NCBI GenBank assembly: GCA_903927025.1
Contig: CAIYLG010000007.1
Location: 1-64,000, forward strand
Source: an uncultured Armatimonadota bacterium
GTDB lineage: Bacteria; Armatimonadota; Fimbriimonadia; Fimbriimonadales; Fimbriimonadaceae
DNA: 64,000 bases
Direction of reading: 5' to 3'
A program made the translations under genes and the position numbers. The notes under the pieces are model-generated. The model was not told the DNA's origin. It ran no database searches and worked only from the letters and a program-made list of their open reading frames with translations. Below, one piece after another: positions 42,501 to 51,998 of the stretch (its first letter is position 1; each line of letters opens with the position of its first letter).

Positions 42501-44441
42501 ATGACGCTTGATCCAATTACATCCCAAGACCAGTTAACTCGTGTCCTCAATCTTAATGCTGGGGCAGTCGTTGCCTTTGCCTTTGACGGATCCTGCTTTG
42601 CTTCGAACAGCGCCTGGAACGTTCTGCTGGGACCAGAAGCCTCAACGACTTCCCTGCAAACATTTCTCGCGGAAATTGGCGAAGAACTGCCAAGTGGGTC
42701 CTCAACTCTCGCAAAACTGTGTCGACACACCTATCGGAATCGATCGATCGAGGGATGGCTAACCAACCGATCGGGGGGCCGTCGATGGATTCGGTGGACC
42801 ATTACCGTCGATGAAGAATTCAGGCTCATCTTTATTGTGGGCGCAGATGAAACCAACACGAAGTTGGCTCAGATTCGCGAAGAATCTGAGCGAAGCTACT
42901 TTGAATCTCTTTATGCCAACGCTGCGGTGGGCGTTTCTCACATGGACCTCAAGGGGCATTTTCTGCGGGCGAATGACGGGTTTTGCAGGTTGGTTGGCTA
43001 TGCCGCGGACGAGCTTCGAAACCTTACCTACATCGACATTACGCATCCAGATGATTTAGCTGCAGACTCGGCCCGAGTTCATCTTCTGATTTCTGGAGAG
43101 CTTGATCGCATTTCGATCGAGAATCGGTACATCAGACAGGATGGTGAGCCAGTGCCTGTCCATGTGAATTTCACACTGATTCGAGACGAGCAATTTGCAC
43201 CTAAAATGATTCTCTGTACTCTAGGAGAGATCAATTCAAAGTCTCCTCGAAGCGATAGTCTAAAAAAGACGGAAGAGTACTACCGAACATGGATTGATCC
43301 AAATGATCGCACTTACTGGACAGCATCTCCTTCAGGGTCCATCCTAGATCTATCCGATAACGGCGGGCTCGCAACGGGTGTTGGACGCATCGGGCTGGTG
43401 CGAGAAGGATGGCGTGACCTGGTTCATCCAGAGGACCAAGAACGTGTTTCCCACGAATGGAGCGCAGCGGTTTCTGCAGGCTTGCAATACCTATGCGAGT
43501 ATCGTGTGCGAGTTCTCACTGGGATGTACCACTGGGTTCGCTCGCAGGCAGTTCCCAGTCGCGACACATCTGGAGAAGTCATGTGCTGGTACGGCTGCAC
43601 TGACGACATCCAGATTCAAAAGATCACGGAAGATCAGCTTCTTAAGATAGTTGAAGAGCGGAGTCGAGATCTACAACGGGCAAACGAAGCCCTGATGGAA
43701 GCAAGGGATGCCGCCCTTGAGGCATCCATTTCCAAGAGCCAATTTCTTGCCAACATCAGTCACGAAATTCGAACCCCAATGAATGGGGTCATTGGTATTG
43801 CTTCAATTCTTCGCGAGCAACCGCTTGATGTGAAGAGCAAAGGGTTGGTGGAGCTGATATGTCAGAGCGGGGAGTCCCTCATCAAAATCATTGACGACAT
43901 CCTCGACTTCTCGAAGATCGAAGCAGGAAGGGTTACTCTCGAGCCTGTTCCCACTGACGTGGTGTCCCTGGTGTCTGACGTGATCGCCCTCTTTCAAGGG
44001 CACGGTAGGCTGAAGAACCTGGTGTTGAGCGCTGAGTCACGTCTTTGCCATGTTCAAACGGTGATGGTGGATTCATTCCGGCTGAGGCAGGTACTCACGA
44101 ATTTGGTTGGCAACTCTATTAAGTTCACTCCGGAGGGCGGTGTGACCGCGATTGTAGCTGGGGAAATTTCAGGAAGCGTTCTGCATCTCGACCTGCGAAT
44201 TCTCGACACAGGAGTTGGAATTCCACCCGACCGGTTGCCCTTTGTCTTTGACAGCTTTACTCAGGCAGATCAGTCAATCCACCGCGAATACGGTGGCACT
44301 GGGCTAGGACTGGCTATTTCCAAGAATCTTGTGGAACTGATGGGAGGCACGCTTACTGTTGAAAGCGACCTCGGAAAGGGCACCACGATGCGCATTCAGA
44401 TGCCATTGGAACTAGCTGAGCCTAATCGATGTCTCAACTAG
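42501..44441 (+). CDS. multi-PAS sensor histidine kinase, copy 2
   Basis: A 646-residue paralogue of the kinase at 36449, alignable from its residue 5 onward (LTRVLNLNAG against LRRILNMNAA). It has three PAS-like segments, a coiled-coil, HisKA with ISHEIRTPMNG (His at about 420), and HATPase motifs NLVGNSIKF, DTGVGIP and GGTGLGLAIS. No membrane helix is visible. It sits downstream of the second M56 gene, so the duplication flanks the BlaI system. A possible shared partner is the lone REC at 35950. Confidence 0.93.
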   Translation: MTLDPITSQDQLTRVLNLNAGAVVAFAFDGSCFASNSAWNVLLGPEASTTSLQTFLAEIGEELPSGSSTLAKLCRHTYRNRSIEGWLTNRSGGRRWIRWTITVDEEFRLIFIVGADETNTKLAQIREESERSYFESLYANAAVGVSHMDLKGHFLRANDGFCRLVGYAADELRNLTYIDITHPDDLAADSARVHLLISGELDRISIENRYIRQDGEPVPVHVNFTLIRDEQFAPKMILCTLGEINSKSPRSDSLKKTEEYYRTWIDPNDRTYWTASPSGSILDLSDNGGLATGVGRIGLVREGWRDLVHPEDQERVSHEWSAAVSAGLQYLCEYRVRVLTGMYHWVRSQAVPSRDTSGEVMCWYGCTDDIQIQKITEDQLLKIVEERSRDLQRANEALMEARDAALEASISKSQFLANISHEIRTPMNGVIGIASILREQPLDVKSKGLVELICQSGESLIKIIDDILDFSKIEAGRVTLEPVPTDVVSLVSDVIALFQGHGRLKNLVLSAESRLCHVQTVMVDSFRLRQVLTNLVGNSIKFTPEGGVTAIVAGEISGSVLHLDLRILDTGVGIPPDRLPFVFDSFTQADQSIHREYGGTGLGLAISKNLVELMGGTLTVESDLGKGTTMRIQMPLELAEPNRCLN

Positions 44442-44460
44442 TCCATATGGTTCCGTTGAC

Positions 44461-45330
44461 TCAGTATTTGTGGCCAGCGCAGTAGCCGGACACAAAGCCG
44501 ATGCACTGTGCGACTTCGGGGAGAGAGGTCTGCCAGTTGTATTCGTATTCGATGGATACAGTCCCCTGGTAGCCGATGTGGTGAAGTTCATCGAGGATGG
44601 CCTTCACATCGGACACGCCGGTGCCGAACGGGACGTCATGGCCGTCTGGCGAGAATACGTTGAGATCCTTTAGGTGGCAGGCGACAATGCGTCCGTGAAG
44701 CATCCGGATCGCGTCAACAGGCTTGATCCCGGATCGAACCCAGTGGCCGGTGTCGGCGCATGAGCCGATTCGCTTGTCTCGGTTTTTCACGAGCTCGAAA
44801 ATGTAGTTTGGATCCCACATCCGGTAGCCAGCATCGGTGCGTTTGGGGTGGTCGTGAAAGCCAACTTTGATGTCGAATTCCTTGACCATCTTCTCAATGG
44901 TGTCGAGGGCATCAACCGATTCTGTGTTGAGGATGCCGATTCCCATAGACTTCGCCCAAGTGAACAGCTTTCGTGCTCCGTCCTCATTCTTGTCGATCCC
45001 GGTGACGCCGTACGCCACGGCGCTGACGCCGAACTTCTGGAGCTGAGCCTTGAATGCTTCGGTTGCAGCAGGGCTCATGTCCGGGCCCATCCCTACTCCG
45101 GGAAAGTCTTTGCCGACGGCCTGTCCGGGGAACAGTTCGATGTTCTTCGATCCCGCCGCTGCGGCTCGCTCGACCGCCTCCATCGCGGAAAAGGAATTGA
45201 AGGTCCAAGCTTGGACCCCAAGCAGCATCCCACCCGTCCTCTTGGCAGTGTCAATTTGAGCGCTCGCGATACCAAGCGCAAAGCCCAAGAACAGAACAGG
45301 AGTCACCAATCGAATACAGCCACGTCGCAT
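44461..45330 (-). CDS. exported sugar phosphate isomerase/epimerase-like TIM barrel
   Basis: A 289-residue protein of the xylose-isomerase-like (AP endonuclease 2) superfamily. A cleavable signal peptide (VLFLGFALGIASAQ) is present. Metal-site motifs are visible: KVGFHDHP, CADTGHW, ACHLKDLN and SIEYEY at the C-terminus, which fit the usual Glu/Asp/His set. It probably acts on sugars or inositols outside the cytoplasm; the substrate is unknown. It converges with the kinase gene. Confidence 0.88.
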   Translation of the reverse strand: MRRGCIRLVTPVLFLGFALGIASAQIDTAKRTGGMLLGVQAWTFNSFSAMEAVERAAAAGSKNIELFPGQAVGKDFPGVGMGPDMSPAATEAFKAQLQKFGVSAVAYGVTGIDKNEDGARKLFTWAKSMGIGILNTESVDALDTIEKMVKEFDIKVGFHDHPKRTDAGYRMWDPNYIFELVKNRDKRIGSCADTGHWVRSGIKPVDAIRMLHGRIVACHLKDLNVFSPDGHDVPFGTGVSDVKAILDELHHIGYQGTVSIEYEYNWQTSLPEVAQCIGFVSGYCAGHKY

Positions 45331-45394
45331 GCCCCATTCTATCGTGCTGGGCGGAATTCCGGCATGGCCATCAAATACAGCGCTGGCTTCGGCC

Positions 45395-45584
45395 CAATGC
45401 CATCCAGTTTGAGATTTAGCTGGCCAGCTGGGCTGGACGACCGAACTCTCCGGAGCAGCGCAACATCCCGTATCGGTTCCCTCGCCTGCCCGCGGCGGGA
45501 GAGGGAAGTGTGAGGGTGGTTCCGAAATGCGCGCCTAGCTGCAGGGCGATACACCTGCTCCCAATCTCAAACTGGACGGCATTA
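45395..45584. repeat. MITE-like element, type B, copy 2
   Basis: The left end caatgccatccagtttgaga (45395-45414) and the right end (45563-45584) are inverted repeats matching 20/22 over the full ends. The centre shares cctgcccgcggcgggagagg (45484 on) with copy 1 at 24979-25174, and the length is similar (190 and 196 bp). It is noncoding. Confidence 0.65.
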
Positions 45585-45609
45585 GGCTTCGGCCGGCGCT
45601 CCTTTTGAG

Positions 45610-47013
45610 TTAGGACAGTAGGACGACGATGAATATGGTCGTGTTGTGGAGGCAGTGCATCACCATGCCGGGGACCAGCGACCTGGTGTACTGGCCAAGG
45701 GTGCAGCTTGCGGCGCCGACGAAGGCGAGGGGGAGCCAGAGGGTGATTCCTTGGGAGTGGGCGCACGCAAAGACCAAGCTTGACATCAGCATTCCCGGGC
45801 CGATGGCACCGAAAATTCGTGTTAGGCCAGGAAAGAGGAGACCGCGAAATACGATTTCTTCCCAAAACGGGGCTACGATTGAACCCGCAATAAGGATTGG
45901 GAGCACGGTGCGAACGTCGTGGTGCTTGAGCAGCTCTTCGGTGGCAGGGTGGGTGCCCTGAGGAAGGAACCTCAATAGGACGGCACTGAAAACAGCAAGC
46001 ATCATCGCAATCGGGAACTCGGCGATGAACCCCATGATCCCGATAACGATGTCGCGCCCAAGGGTCTTCGTGGAGACACCCATCGTGGAAAGCAGAATGC
46101 CCTTGCCAGCTATTTTTAGTTTCTGAAGGACGAAGACGGCAACGATCGTAAGGAGCCCGGCAATTGCGCCCGCCTCACCATCGGTGAGAGGAAGCTTAAA
46201 ACCGACGACGATGCCCCCAACGACTAACTGGAGGAGGAGAAACGTGAATAGGATTTGGGACGCGCGGACGGCGAGCCGGTCGGCATCTGGAAGGGTGAGT
46301 GTCGCCAAAGGAATGCCCAACGGCTTGAGAGAGCCATCTTTCAGTCGTCTTGAGATCCCCATCCAGATCACAAAGCTGATGGCGAAAAACGGAAAAGCCG
46401 CCGCCGTTATGATGCCGAGGCCCATTGCGGTTCGGGTTGAGATCAACCTGAGGGCGGCATCTTTGTCGCCAGCCTTTTCCAAGGCTTGAACTCGGGCGGC
46501 GGTGAACACAAATTGTCCCTTGGGAAATCCTGTGGTGAGCTTTGTTGCCTGATCCTTGGTCAGTTTCTCAGAAGCGTAAATCTCGGCGAACGCTCTGTCC
46601 TCCGGATACTTGCTGTTCTTAAGGATGACGAGATGCTCAGGAGGGACTGGCTCTTTTCGGACGGTGCGCATTTCGGCGTACAGCATGGCCGCCTTTGGAT
46701 TCTTGTCCGCCTCAACGACCAGACTTGAAATCGGTTCCTTAAGTGAATCGAGAAGTGCGGTCTCATTGGTGTCGGCTGAGTTTCCCAGCATGGTGCCGAC
46801 GGATTTCTGGAGCGAGCGGGTGGACATGACGCGCTTAAGCATCATTTCATCGTCGTCATATCCAGCCAAGCGGTTTGGCTTTTTGGCTGCCGATGAAGCC
46901 CAGACCATGGCCATCATCATGAAGATCATGATTCCCATGGCAATCCAACCAAATGGATTCCTCGACTCCTCTGCTTGAACCGGGGGAGCTTCCATCTGAT
47001 AAACATCACTCAT
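45610..47013 (-). CDS. CPBP-family intramembrane metalloprotease
   Basis: A 467-residue polytopic protein. A first helix near 20-40 is followed by a periplasmic or cytosolic region (about 50-190), then seven or so helices. The CPBP (Abi/CAAX) signature EEIVFR lies in PFWEEIVFRGLLFPGL, with later His ligands in ACAHSQG and MVMHCLHN. The family cleaves membrane or prenylated peptides, and some members give bacteriocin immunity. I chose the ATG at 47013; the frame is open to 47115. Confidence 0.9.
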   Translation of the reverse strand: MSDVYQMEAPPVQAEESRNPFGWIAMGIMIFMMMAMVWASSAAKKPNRLAGYDDDEMMLKRVMSTRSLQKSVGTMLGNSADTNETALLDSLKEPISSLVVEADKNPKAAMLYAEMRTVRKEPVPPEHLVILKNSKYPEDRAFAEIYASEKLTKDQATKLTTGFPKGQFVFTAARVQALEKAGDKDAALRLISTRTAMGLGIITAAAFPFFAISFVIWMGISRRLKDGSLKPLGIPLATLTLPDADRLAVRASQILFTFLLLQLVVGGIVVGFKLPLTDGEAGAIAGLLTIVAVFVLQKLKIAGKGILLSTMGVSTKTLGRDIVIGIMGFIAEFPIAMMLAVFSAVLLRFLPQGTHPATEELLKHHDVRTVLPILIAGSIVAPFWEEIVFRGLLFPGLTRIFGAIGPGMLMSSLVFACAHSQGITLWLPLAFVGAASCTLGQYTRSLVPGMVMHCLHNTTIFIVVLLS

Positions 47014-47216
47014 ATCAGGCGCACTCCTTTGGACAACGAGAGATGGAGCGATAGAGTTGCAGGCATGGTGTGAGCGTTGGCGAACACGTTCAAATCCGCC
47101 ATGGAATGTTGACACAACTGGCTACATTCGCTGGGCTTGAGGAATCAGGATTCGCACCGGTTTTCAGGGCGAGACATGCGCGTACGCCAGGCAAAACGGG
47201 ATAGTTCATTCTTTAC

Positions 47217-47245
47217 TTGGCATATCCTGAAATCCATGTTATAGT
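47217..47245 (+). promoter_or_regulatory. sigma-70-type promoter for the helicase gene at 47346
   Basis: TTGGCA (47217-47222), a 17-base spacer and TATAGT (47240-47245), both boxes 5/6 to consensus. The expected start is near 47252, leaving a leader of about 94 nt that contains the hairpin ggcctg-6-caggcc (47284-47301). This is read from sequence only. Confidence 0.6.
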
Positions 47246-47345
47246 TTCCTTGTCATTTATTGAGATGCCACTTCCTGCCGATGGGCCTGGCGACACAGGC
47301 CTAGAGCAGGTTTTATTTTGTGTGGCGCTGGCATAATGTAACCCT

Positions 47346-49466
47346 GTGTCTACTGTTTCTGAACTGGTGGATCAGGCTTTTGGGAGTCTATCCAAGCGTC
47401 CTGGCTTTGTGGAGCGTCCCGATCAGCAGCAGCTTGCACTCCTCCTTTCCGACTTGATCAGCGAAGGTGCGTCTGGCTGTTTTGAAGCACCAACCGGTCT
47501 TGGAAAGTCTCTGGCCGCACTTATTCCCGCCATTGCCCACGCGATCGCGAACAAGAAGCGAGTGGTCATCGCCACCTACACAAACGTGCTTGCCGAGCAA
47601 TATTGGCGAAACGACCTTCCGCTGGCCCTGAACCTATTTTTGTCAGAGGGAACGGCAGCTTCCTCTGTTTCACAAGCCTGCTTTCTGCTTGGAATTCAGG
47701 CAAAGATGCTTATGGGGCGTCAGCGGTACGCCTGCCTTGCTGCGATGGATGAGCACATGCCAGACAGCATCGACGACTATCGTCGGCAAGCGAAATTGGG
47801 GATCGAGACGGAGTTCCGACAGCTCATCAAGAAGCCGTATCGCGAACTCAACGTGCTGTGGCAGAAGGTAGCGACCCCTCCCGTTTGTCCTGGGCGCCTC
47901 TGTCCCGCCTACGATGACTGCTTTTATTACAGCTCTCGGCGCGCGGCAGAGCGGGCAGAGATTGTGATCACGAACCACAGCGTCGTCATTCAGGACGCGC
48001 TGATGTCTCGCATCAGCGATGATGACCAAGGCCTGCTGGGCAAGTTCGACTTCCTGATCCTGGACGAGGCGCACGATTTCCCTCAGGCGGCGAGCAACGG
48101 CATGGAGTTCGAGGTGAGCGGGGCAAAGCTGGCCGCGCTGGAGGGCATCGCTGGAAGGCTTGAGCATGCGCTGCTTCCAGTCGCTCAGCGCAATCATGAG
48201 GGGTTCGATTGGCAGAAGGCGTGCGCGATGTTCAAGGAGTCGGTGGCGAACTGCCAGCGTCAACTGGTTGCCTACAACCTTTCGCTTGGCCGCCCCGGTA
48301 TTCTGACGGCGACTCCGCAGGAAGTTTTGGATCATCCCCAAGTGCAGAGCAACCGCACGGGGGATGATATGCGCGGCGCGAAGGAACTTGCGGCGCTGCT
48401 CGCCGAGGTTTGCTCACGATTTGTGCAGAGCACAGAGGCTCGTCTGACAGGTTGGCGGGACAAGGAGCCGGAGCAAACGCGTGTGGTGGCGGAGTCTGTG
48501 CGGAACTATCTCAGCTACATCCGTGAGTACGGCCTCGGTTCACACAACATCTTCCAGCCACAAGGGGTCGCCGTTAGCTACGCAGGGCGGTCTGGTACGG
48601 ATGCGATGCTTCGGCAGGACATTATCGGCTTGGCAGAGCCCCTCACGGAGCTCATCTGGAACCGTACGAACTACGCCTGCATCTCGGCGACGCTGGCATT
48701 AGATGGCTCATTTGACTTCTTTCGCCGCACAACGGGAGCAAAGCCGCAGTTTGAGGAGATTCTCCCTTCCCCGTTTGACTACCCATCCAACGCCGCCCTC
48801 TATCTTCCGCCGAACAACACGATTCCAGATCCCACCGCTGCCCGGCGCGAGGGGAACGAGGAGGGGTACTGGCGGCGTCTTGCGGCGGAAATATCCAAGA
48901 TCATCCGAACGGTAGGCGGAAGAAGCCTTGCCCTCTTTCACTCCCGAAAGGAGATGGAAGGGGTGCTTTCCTTCATGGACCTTCCTCCAGAGCTGCCCGT
49001 CTACTCCCAGCTGAAGTACGCCACCGCATCGGTTGGAGAGAGGTTCATTGAGAATAAGAATTCATCCCTGTTTGCCCTACGCTCTTTCTGGACTGGGTTT
49101 GATGCTCCCGGAGAAACCCTCTCCTGTGTGATTTTGGTTCGAGTTCCATTTGAGGTTCCCATCGATCCCCCGCAGATTGCTCGCCTTGCCTATCTCCAGA
49201 CGATGGGTCTTAACGCCTTTGCCGAGCACACGTTGCCGCTGGCCAAGATGATGATGAGGCAAGGTGCTGGGCGCCTGATCCGCCGTGCCGAGGATAAAGG
49301 AATCATCGCGATTCTGGACTCGCGCATTCAATCCAAGAATTATGGCGAGGAGATCTTGGCTAACCTACCGCCCGGCATGCGCACGTTTCGGGATATCGGG
49401 GACGCTGTTGGGTGGATCGGGCTGGAACCGGTGGAACTTGGCGACCAGCGGTCTCTCCCGCTCTAG
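47346..49466 (+). CDS. DinG/XPD-like iron-sulfur helicase
   Basis: A 706-residue superfamily 2 helicase. Walker A is EAPTGLGKS (47-55) and the DEAH box is at 250-253. Four cysteines between them (130, 181, 186, 192) form the Fe-S cluster pattern of XPD/DinG. The C-terminal helicase half carries GAGRLIRR (motif VI), with FWTGFDAPGE and LARVPFEVP-like elements. It should unwind 5'-3', acting in DNA repair or on structured DNA. The start is GTG at 47346. It is followed 49 bases later by the M29 peptidase gene. Confidence 0.92.
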   Translation: MSTVSELVDQAFGSLSKRPGFVERPDQQQLALLLSDLISEGASGCFEAPTGLGKSLAALIPAIAHAIANKKRVVIATYTNVLAEQYWRNDLPLALNLFLSEGTAASSVSQACFLLGIQAKMLMGRQRYACLAAMDEHMPDSIDDYRRQAKLGIETEFRQLIKKPYRELNVLWQKVATPPVCPGRLCPAYDDCFYYSSRRAAERAEIVITNHSVVIQDALMSRISDDDQGLLGKFDFLILDEAHDFPQAASNGMEFEVSGAKLAALEGIAGRLEHALLPVAQRNHEGFDWQKACAMFKESVANCQRQLVAYNLSLGRPGILTATPQEVLDHPQVQSNRTGDDMRGAKELAALLAEVCSRFVQSTEARLTGWRDKEPEQTRVVAESVRNYLSYIREYGLGSHNIFQPQGVAVSYAGRSGTDAMLRQDIIGLAEPLTELIWNRTNYACISATLALDGSFDFFRRTTGAKPQFEEILPSPFDYPSNAALYLPPNNTIPDPTAARREGNEEGYWRRLAAEISKIIRTVGGRSLALFHSRKEMEGVLSFMDLPPELPVYSQLKYATASVGERFIENKNSSLFALRSFWTGFDAPGETLSCVILVRVPFEVPIDPPQIARLAYLQTMGLNAFAEHTLPLAKMMMRQGAGRLIRRAEDKGIIAILDSRIQSKNYGEEILANLPPGMRTFRDIGDAVGWIGLEPVELGDQRSLPL

Positions 49467-49515
49467 ATGTCTGAGGTGCTCGCAAGGGACATGTGCCAAG
49501 CGGTAACCTTCGCGA

Positions 49516-50637
49516 ATGCTCGATCCGCGCGTAACTAAGCTGGCGAACCTGCTGGCGTCCCATTGCTGCAAGCTGACCCCGGAAGACAACCTGCTGATTC
49601 ATGCCTTCGATATTCCTGAGGAAGCCGTAGCCGAAATGGTACGTGTCGCGCAGGGAACCGGAGCTAACGTCGCGGTGAGATTAGAGAGTGGACCAGTAAG
49701 GCGCCAGCTGATGATCGGCATGACGGAAAAGAACGCCCAACTTTATGCAGAGATCGAGAAGCATGAAATGGAGCAGATGACGGCTTACATCGCGCTGCGG
49801 GGCACTCATAACTACGCAGAGCAGAGCGACGTCCCTGGAGACATCCTCAGCATGTGGCAGCGCGTGTACTCCACTCCCGTCGTGTTCGGAATCCGAGTGC
49901 CCAAGACGAAGTGGGTTGCGCTGAGGTGGCCAACACCTGGCATGGCTCAGCAGGCAAACATGTCTACATCGGCTTTTGAAAAGTTCTACTTTGACGTCTG
50001 CACGCTGGATTACGAGCGAATGGAGCGAGCGGCGGAGCCGCTGAAGGATCTGATGGATCGCACCGATGAGGTGAAGATCTTTGCGCCGGGCACCGAGCTG
50101 ACATTCAGCATTAAGGGAGTTGGCGCAGTCTCCTGCTCCGGCGAGCGGAACATCCCGGACGGCGAGTGCTTCACCGCTCCGGTTAAGGACAGCATGAACG
50201 GTGTGATTCAGTACAACACTGTTTCCCTGTATCAGGGCACCGAGTACAAGGACATTCGGTATGTCGTGAAGAACGGCAAGATTATAGAGGCCACGGCGGG
50301 CGCGAACACCGGCAAGCTGAACGAGGTCTTGGATACCGACGAAGGCGCGCGCTACTTTGGCGAATGGGCGCTGGGCTACAACCCGTATGTGCTTCACCCA
50401 ATGAAGGACACGCTGTTTGACGAGAAGATCGCGGGCAGCTTCCACCTCACTCCAGGCAATGCCTACGATCCGCCCGGAGGAAACGGCAACAAGTCGTCGG
50501 TCCACTGGGACACGGTTTTGATCCAGCGACCTGATTACGGCGGAGGAGAGATCTGGTTTGACGGAAAGCTGATTCGAAAGGACGGGCTCTTTGTGTTGCC
50601 GGAGCTGGAAGGTTTGAACCCAGAGAATCTGGGTTAG
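49516..50637 (+). CDS. M29-family aminopeptidase (AmpS-like)
   Basis: A 373-residue cytosolic metallo-aminopeptidase. Family features visible in order are VTKLANLLASHCCKL, the conserved RWPTPGMAQQANMS block, NIPDGECFTAPV, and near the end LGYNPYV, NKSSVHWD and GGGEIWFDGKLI. It releases N-terminal residues, usually as a dimer. The ATG at 49516 is used. Likely co-transcribed with the helicase. Confidence 0.92.
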   Translation: MLDPRVTKLANLLASHCCKLTPEDNLLIHAFDIPEEAVAEMVRVAQGTGANVAVRLESGPVRRQLMIGMTEKNAQLYAEIEKHEMEQMTAYIALRGTHNYAEQSDVPGDILSMWQRVYSTPVVFGIRVPKTKWVALRWPTPGMAQQANMSTSAFEKFYFDVCTLDYERMERAAEPLKDLMDRTDEVKIFAPGTELTFSIKGVGAVSCSGERNIPDGECFTAPVKDSMNGVIQYNTVSLYQGTEYKDIRYVVKNGKIIEATAGANTGKLNEVLDTDEGARYFGEWALGYNPYVLHPMKDTLFDEKIAGSFHLTPGNAYDPPGGNGNKSSVHWDTVLIQRPDYGGGEIWFDGKLIRKDGLFVLPELEGLNPENLG

Positions 50638-50741
50638 GCGAAGGCAACGTCTTGCTGATCTTGTACCAGGATACGCCGCTAGAGCGTCTAACCCTTCGCT
50701 GGATCAGCCAATCCCTCCGGGATATCCGGAGGGATCCGAGG

Positions 50742-51224
50742 CTAATTCTCCTTCAGATAGGTTGCCACCTGCTGCAAGTGGTATCCGTCGTGGCTTAGGA
50801 CGTACCCAGCCATCATCTGAAGGGTGAGCGGGCCGACAAACTCGCGCTCGCATGGGCGATCCCAATCGGCAGTCTCAAGGCTGTCCAGGACTTTTACCAA
50901 CTCTGCGCGGCCAGCGCGAAATCGCCTTAAGTTTTCGAGCGGATCTTGGTGGCTGTAGTCGAGGTCTATTGCCATTTGGCCCTCGTCGATGCTGGGCAAA
51001 AAGGGTCTGGATTCGTCTCTCGTTCGCTCGAAACGCTCCTTCCAGATGGGTTCCCAGTCGGCTAGGTGCGCCATAACCTGGCGGAGCGTGAACCTGACTG
51101 GGTCTGGGGAGAAGTCCCAGAGTGGATCATCGACAGCTCGATTAGCGAGAAGTTGCTCCAGCACATCTGGGGTTCCCGCCAGCGCTTTGAGAAGATAGTT
51201 TCGTGCGGATGCAGGAAATGTCAT
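50742..51224 (-). CDS. DinB-family four-helix protein, second copy
   Basis: A 160-residue DinB-like protein. Conserved HLADWEPIW at about 50 and SHDGYHLQQV near the C-terminus provide the His ligands of the fold. It resembles the protein at 26715 (shared HLADWEPI and the surrounding RFTLRQVMA / RFSFREAVA pattern). The role is unknown. It is divergent from the DedA gene. Confidence 0.9.
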   Translation of the reverse strand: MTFPASARNYLLKALAGTPDVLEQLLANRAVDDPLWDFSPDPVRFTLRQVMAHLADWEPIWKERFERTRDESRPFLPSIDEGQMAIDLDYSHQDPLENLRRFRAGRAELVKVLDSLETADWDRPCEREFVGPLTLQMMAGYVLSHDGYHLQQVATYLKEN

Positions 51225-51320
51225 AGTGCTCTAAGCGGACGATACCAGAGGCTCGTCCTTGGTCGGATAAAATTCAGACCCCTGCAAATGGGCCCCTCGG
51301 GTACCTTGACTGGGCACCCC

Positions 51321-51998
51321 ATGGCAGGCATTCTCCACTACGTCACGCATCTGGATCAGCACATCAAGGACCTCATCGCTCACTACGGCGGTTGGGCCTA
51401 CTTGATTCTGTTTCTGATTATCTTTTCTGAGACAGGATTGGTGTTCTGTCCCTTTCTTCCTGGTGATACCCTGCTGTTCGCGGTGGGTCTGTATGCTCGG
51501 CCAGAAAAGGGAGCGTTCAGCCTTCCCATCGCTTTTGTGATGCTGATCTTCGCTGCGATGCTGGGGGATCAAACGAACTACCACCTTGGAAAGTTCTTCG
51601 GGGTTCGATGGTTCCGAAACGAAAAATCCAAGATATTCAAGCGTGAGAATCTAGAAAAGACGCACGAATACTTTGAACGCCGCGGGCCCAGCACCGTCAT
51701 CTTTGCCCGCTTTATCCCCATCGTGCGAACCACAGCGCCTTTCGTGGCCGGCATGGGGACGATGAAGCACAGGCTGTTCACGGGCTTTAGCACCATTGCC
51801 GCGTTTCTTTGGGTTGGAATCTGCATGGGGTCCGGCTACCTGTTTGGTGGAATCAAAGCGGTCCAAGAGCACTTCAGCCTTGCCGCGCTGGGAATGCTGA
51901 TGCTCTCGCTGATTCCATTGACCTACGAGGTAGTAACTTACAAGTTCAACAAGAAGAAAGCAGGCGCAGAGGCAACTGAGGTACCTAGTAATGAATGA
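51321..51998 (+). CDS. DedA-family membrane protein
   Basis: A 225-residue inner-membrane protein. The typical FSETGLVFCPFLPGDTLLF block is at about 35-53, with GDQTNYHLGKFFG and FARFIPIVRTTAPFVAGMG, which contain the re-entrant-loop Arg and Pro residues. Recent work ties the family to lipid-carrier or phospholipid flipping; the substrate here is unknown. I chose the ATG at 51321. Its stop overlaps the bioY ATG (ATGA). Confidence 0.92.
   Translation: MAGILHYVTHLDQHIKDLIAHYGGWAYLILFLIIFSETGLVFCPFLPGDTLLFAVGLYARPEKGAFSLPIAFVMLIFAAMLGDQTNYHLGKFFGVRWFRNEKSKIFKRENLEKTHEYFERRGPSTVIFARFIPIVRTTAPFVAGMGTMKHRLFTGFSTIAAFLWVGICMGSGYLFGGIKAVQEHFSLAALGMLMLSLIPLTYEVVTYKFNKKKAGAEATEVPSNE

Noticed and set aside
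49681-50505. 274-codon minus-strand frame
   Set aside because: Antisense to the M29 aminopeptidase, whose motifs are intact in the plus frame.
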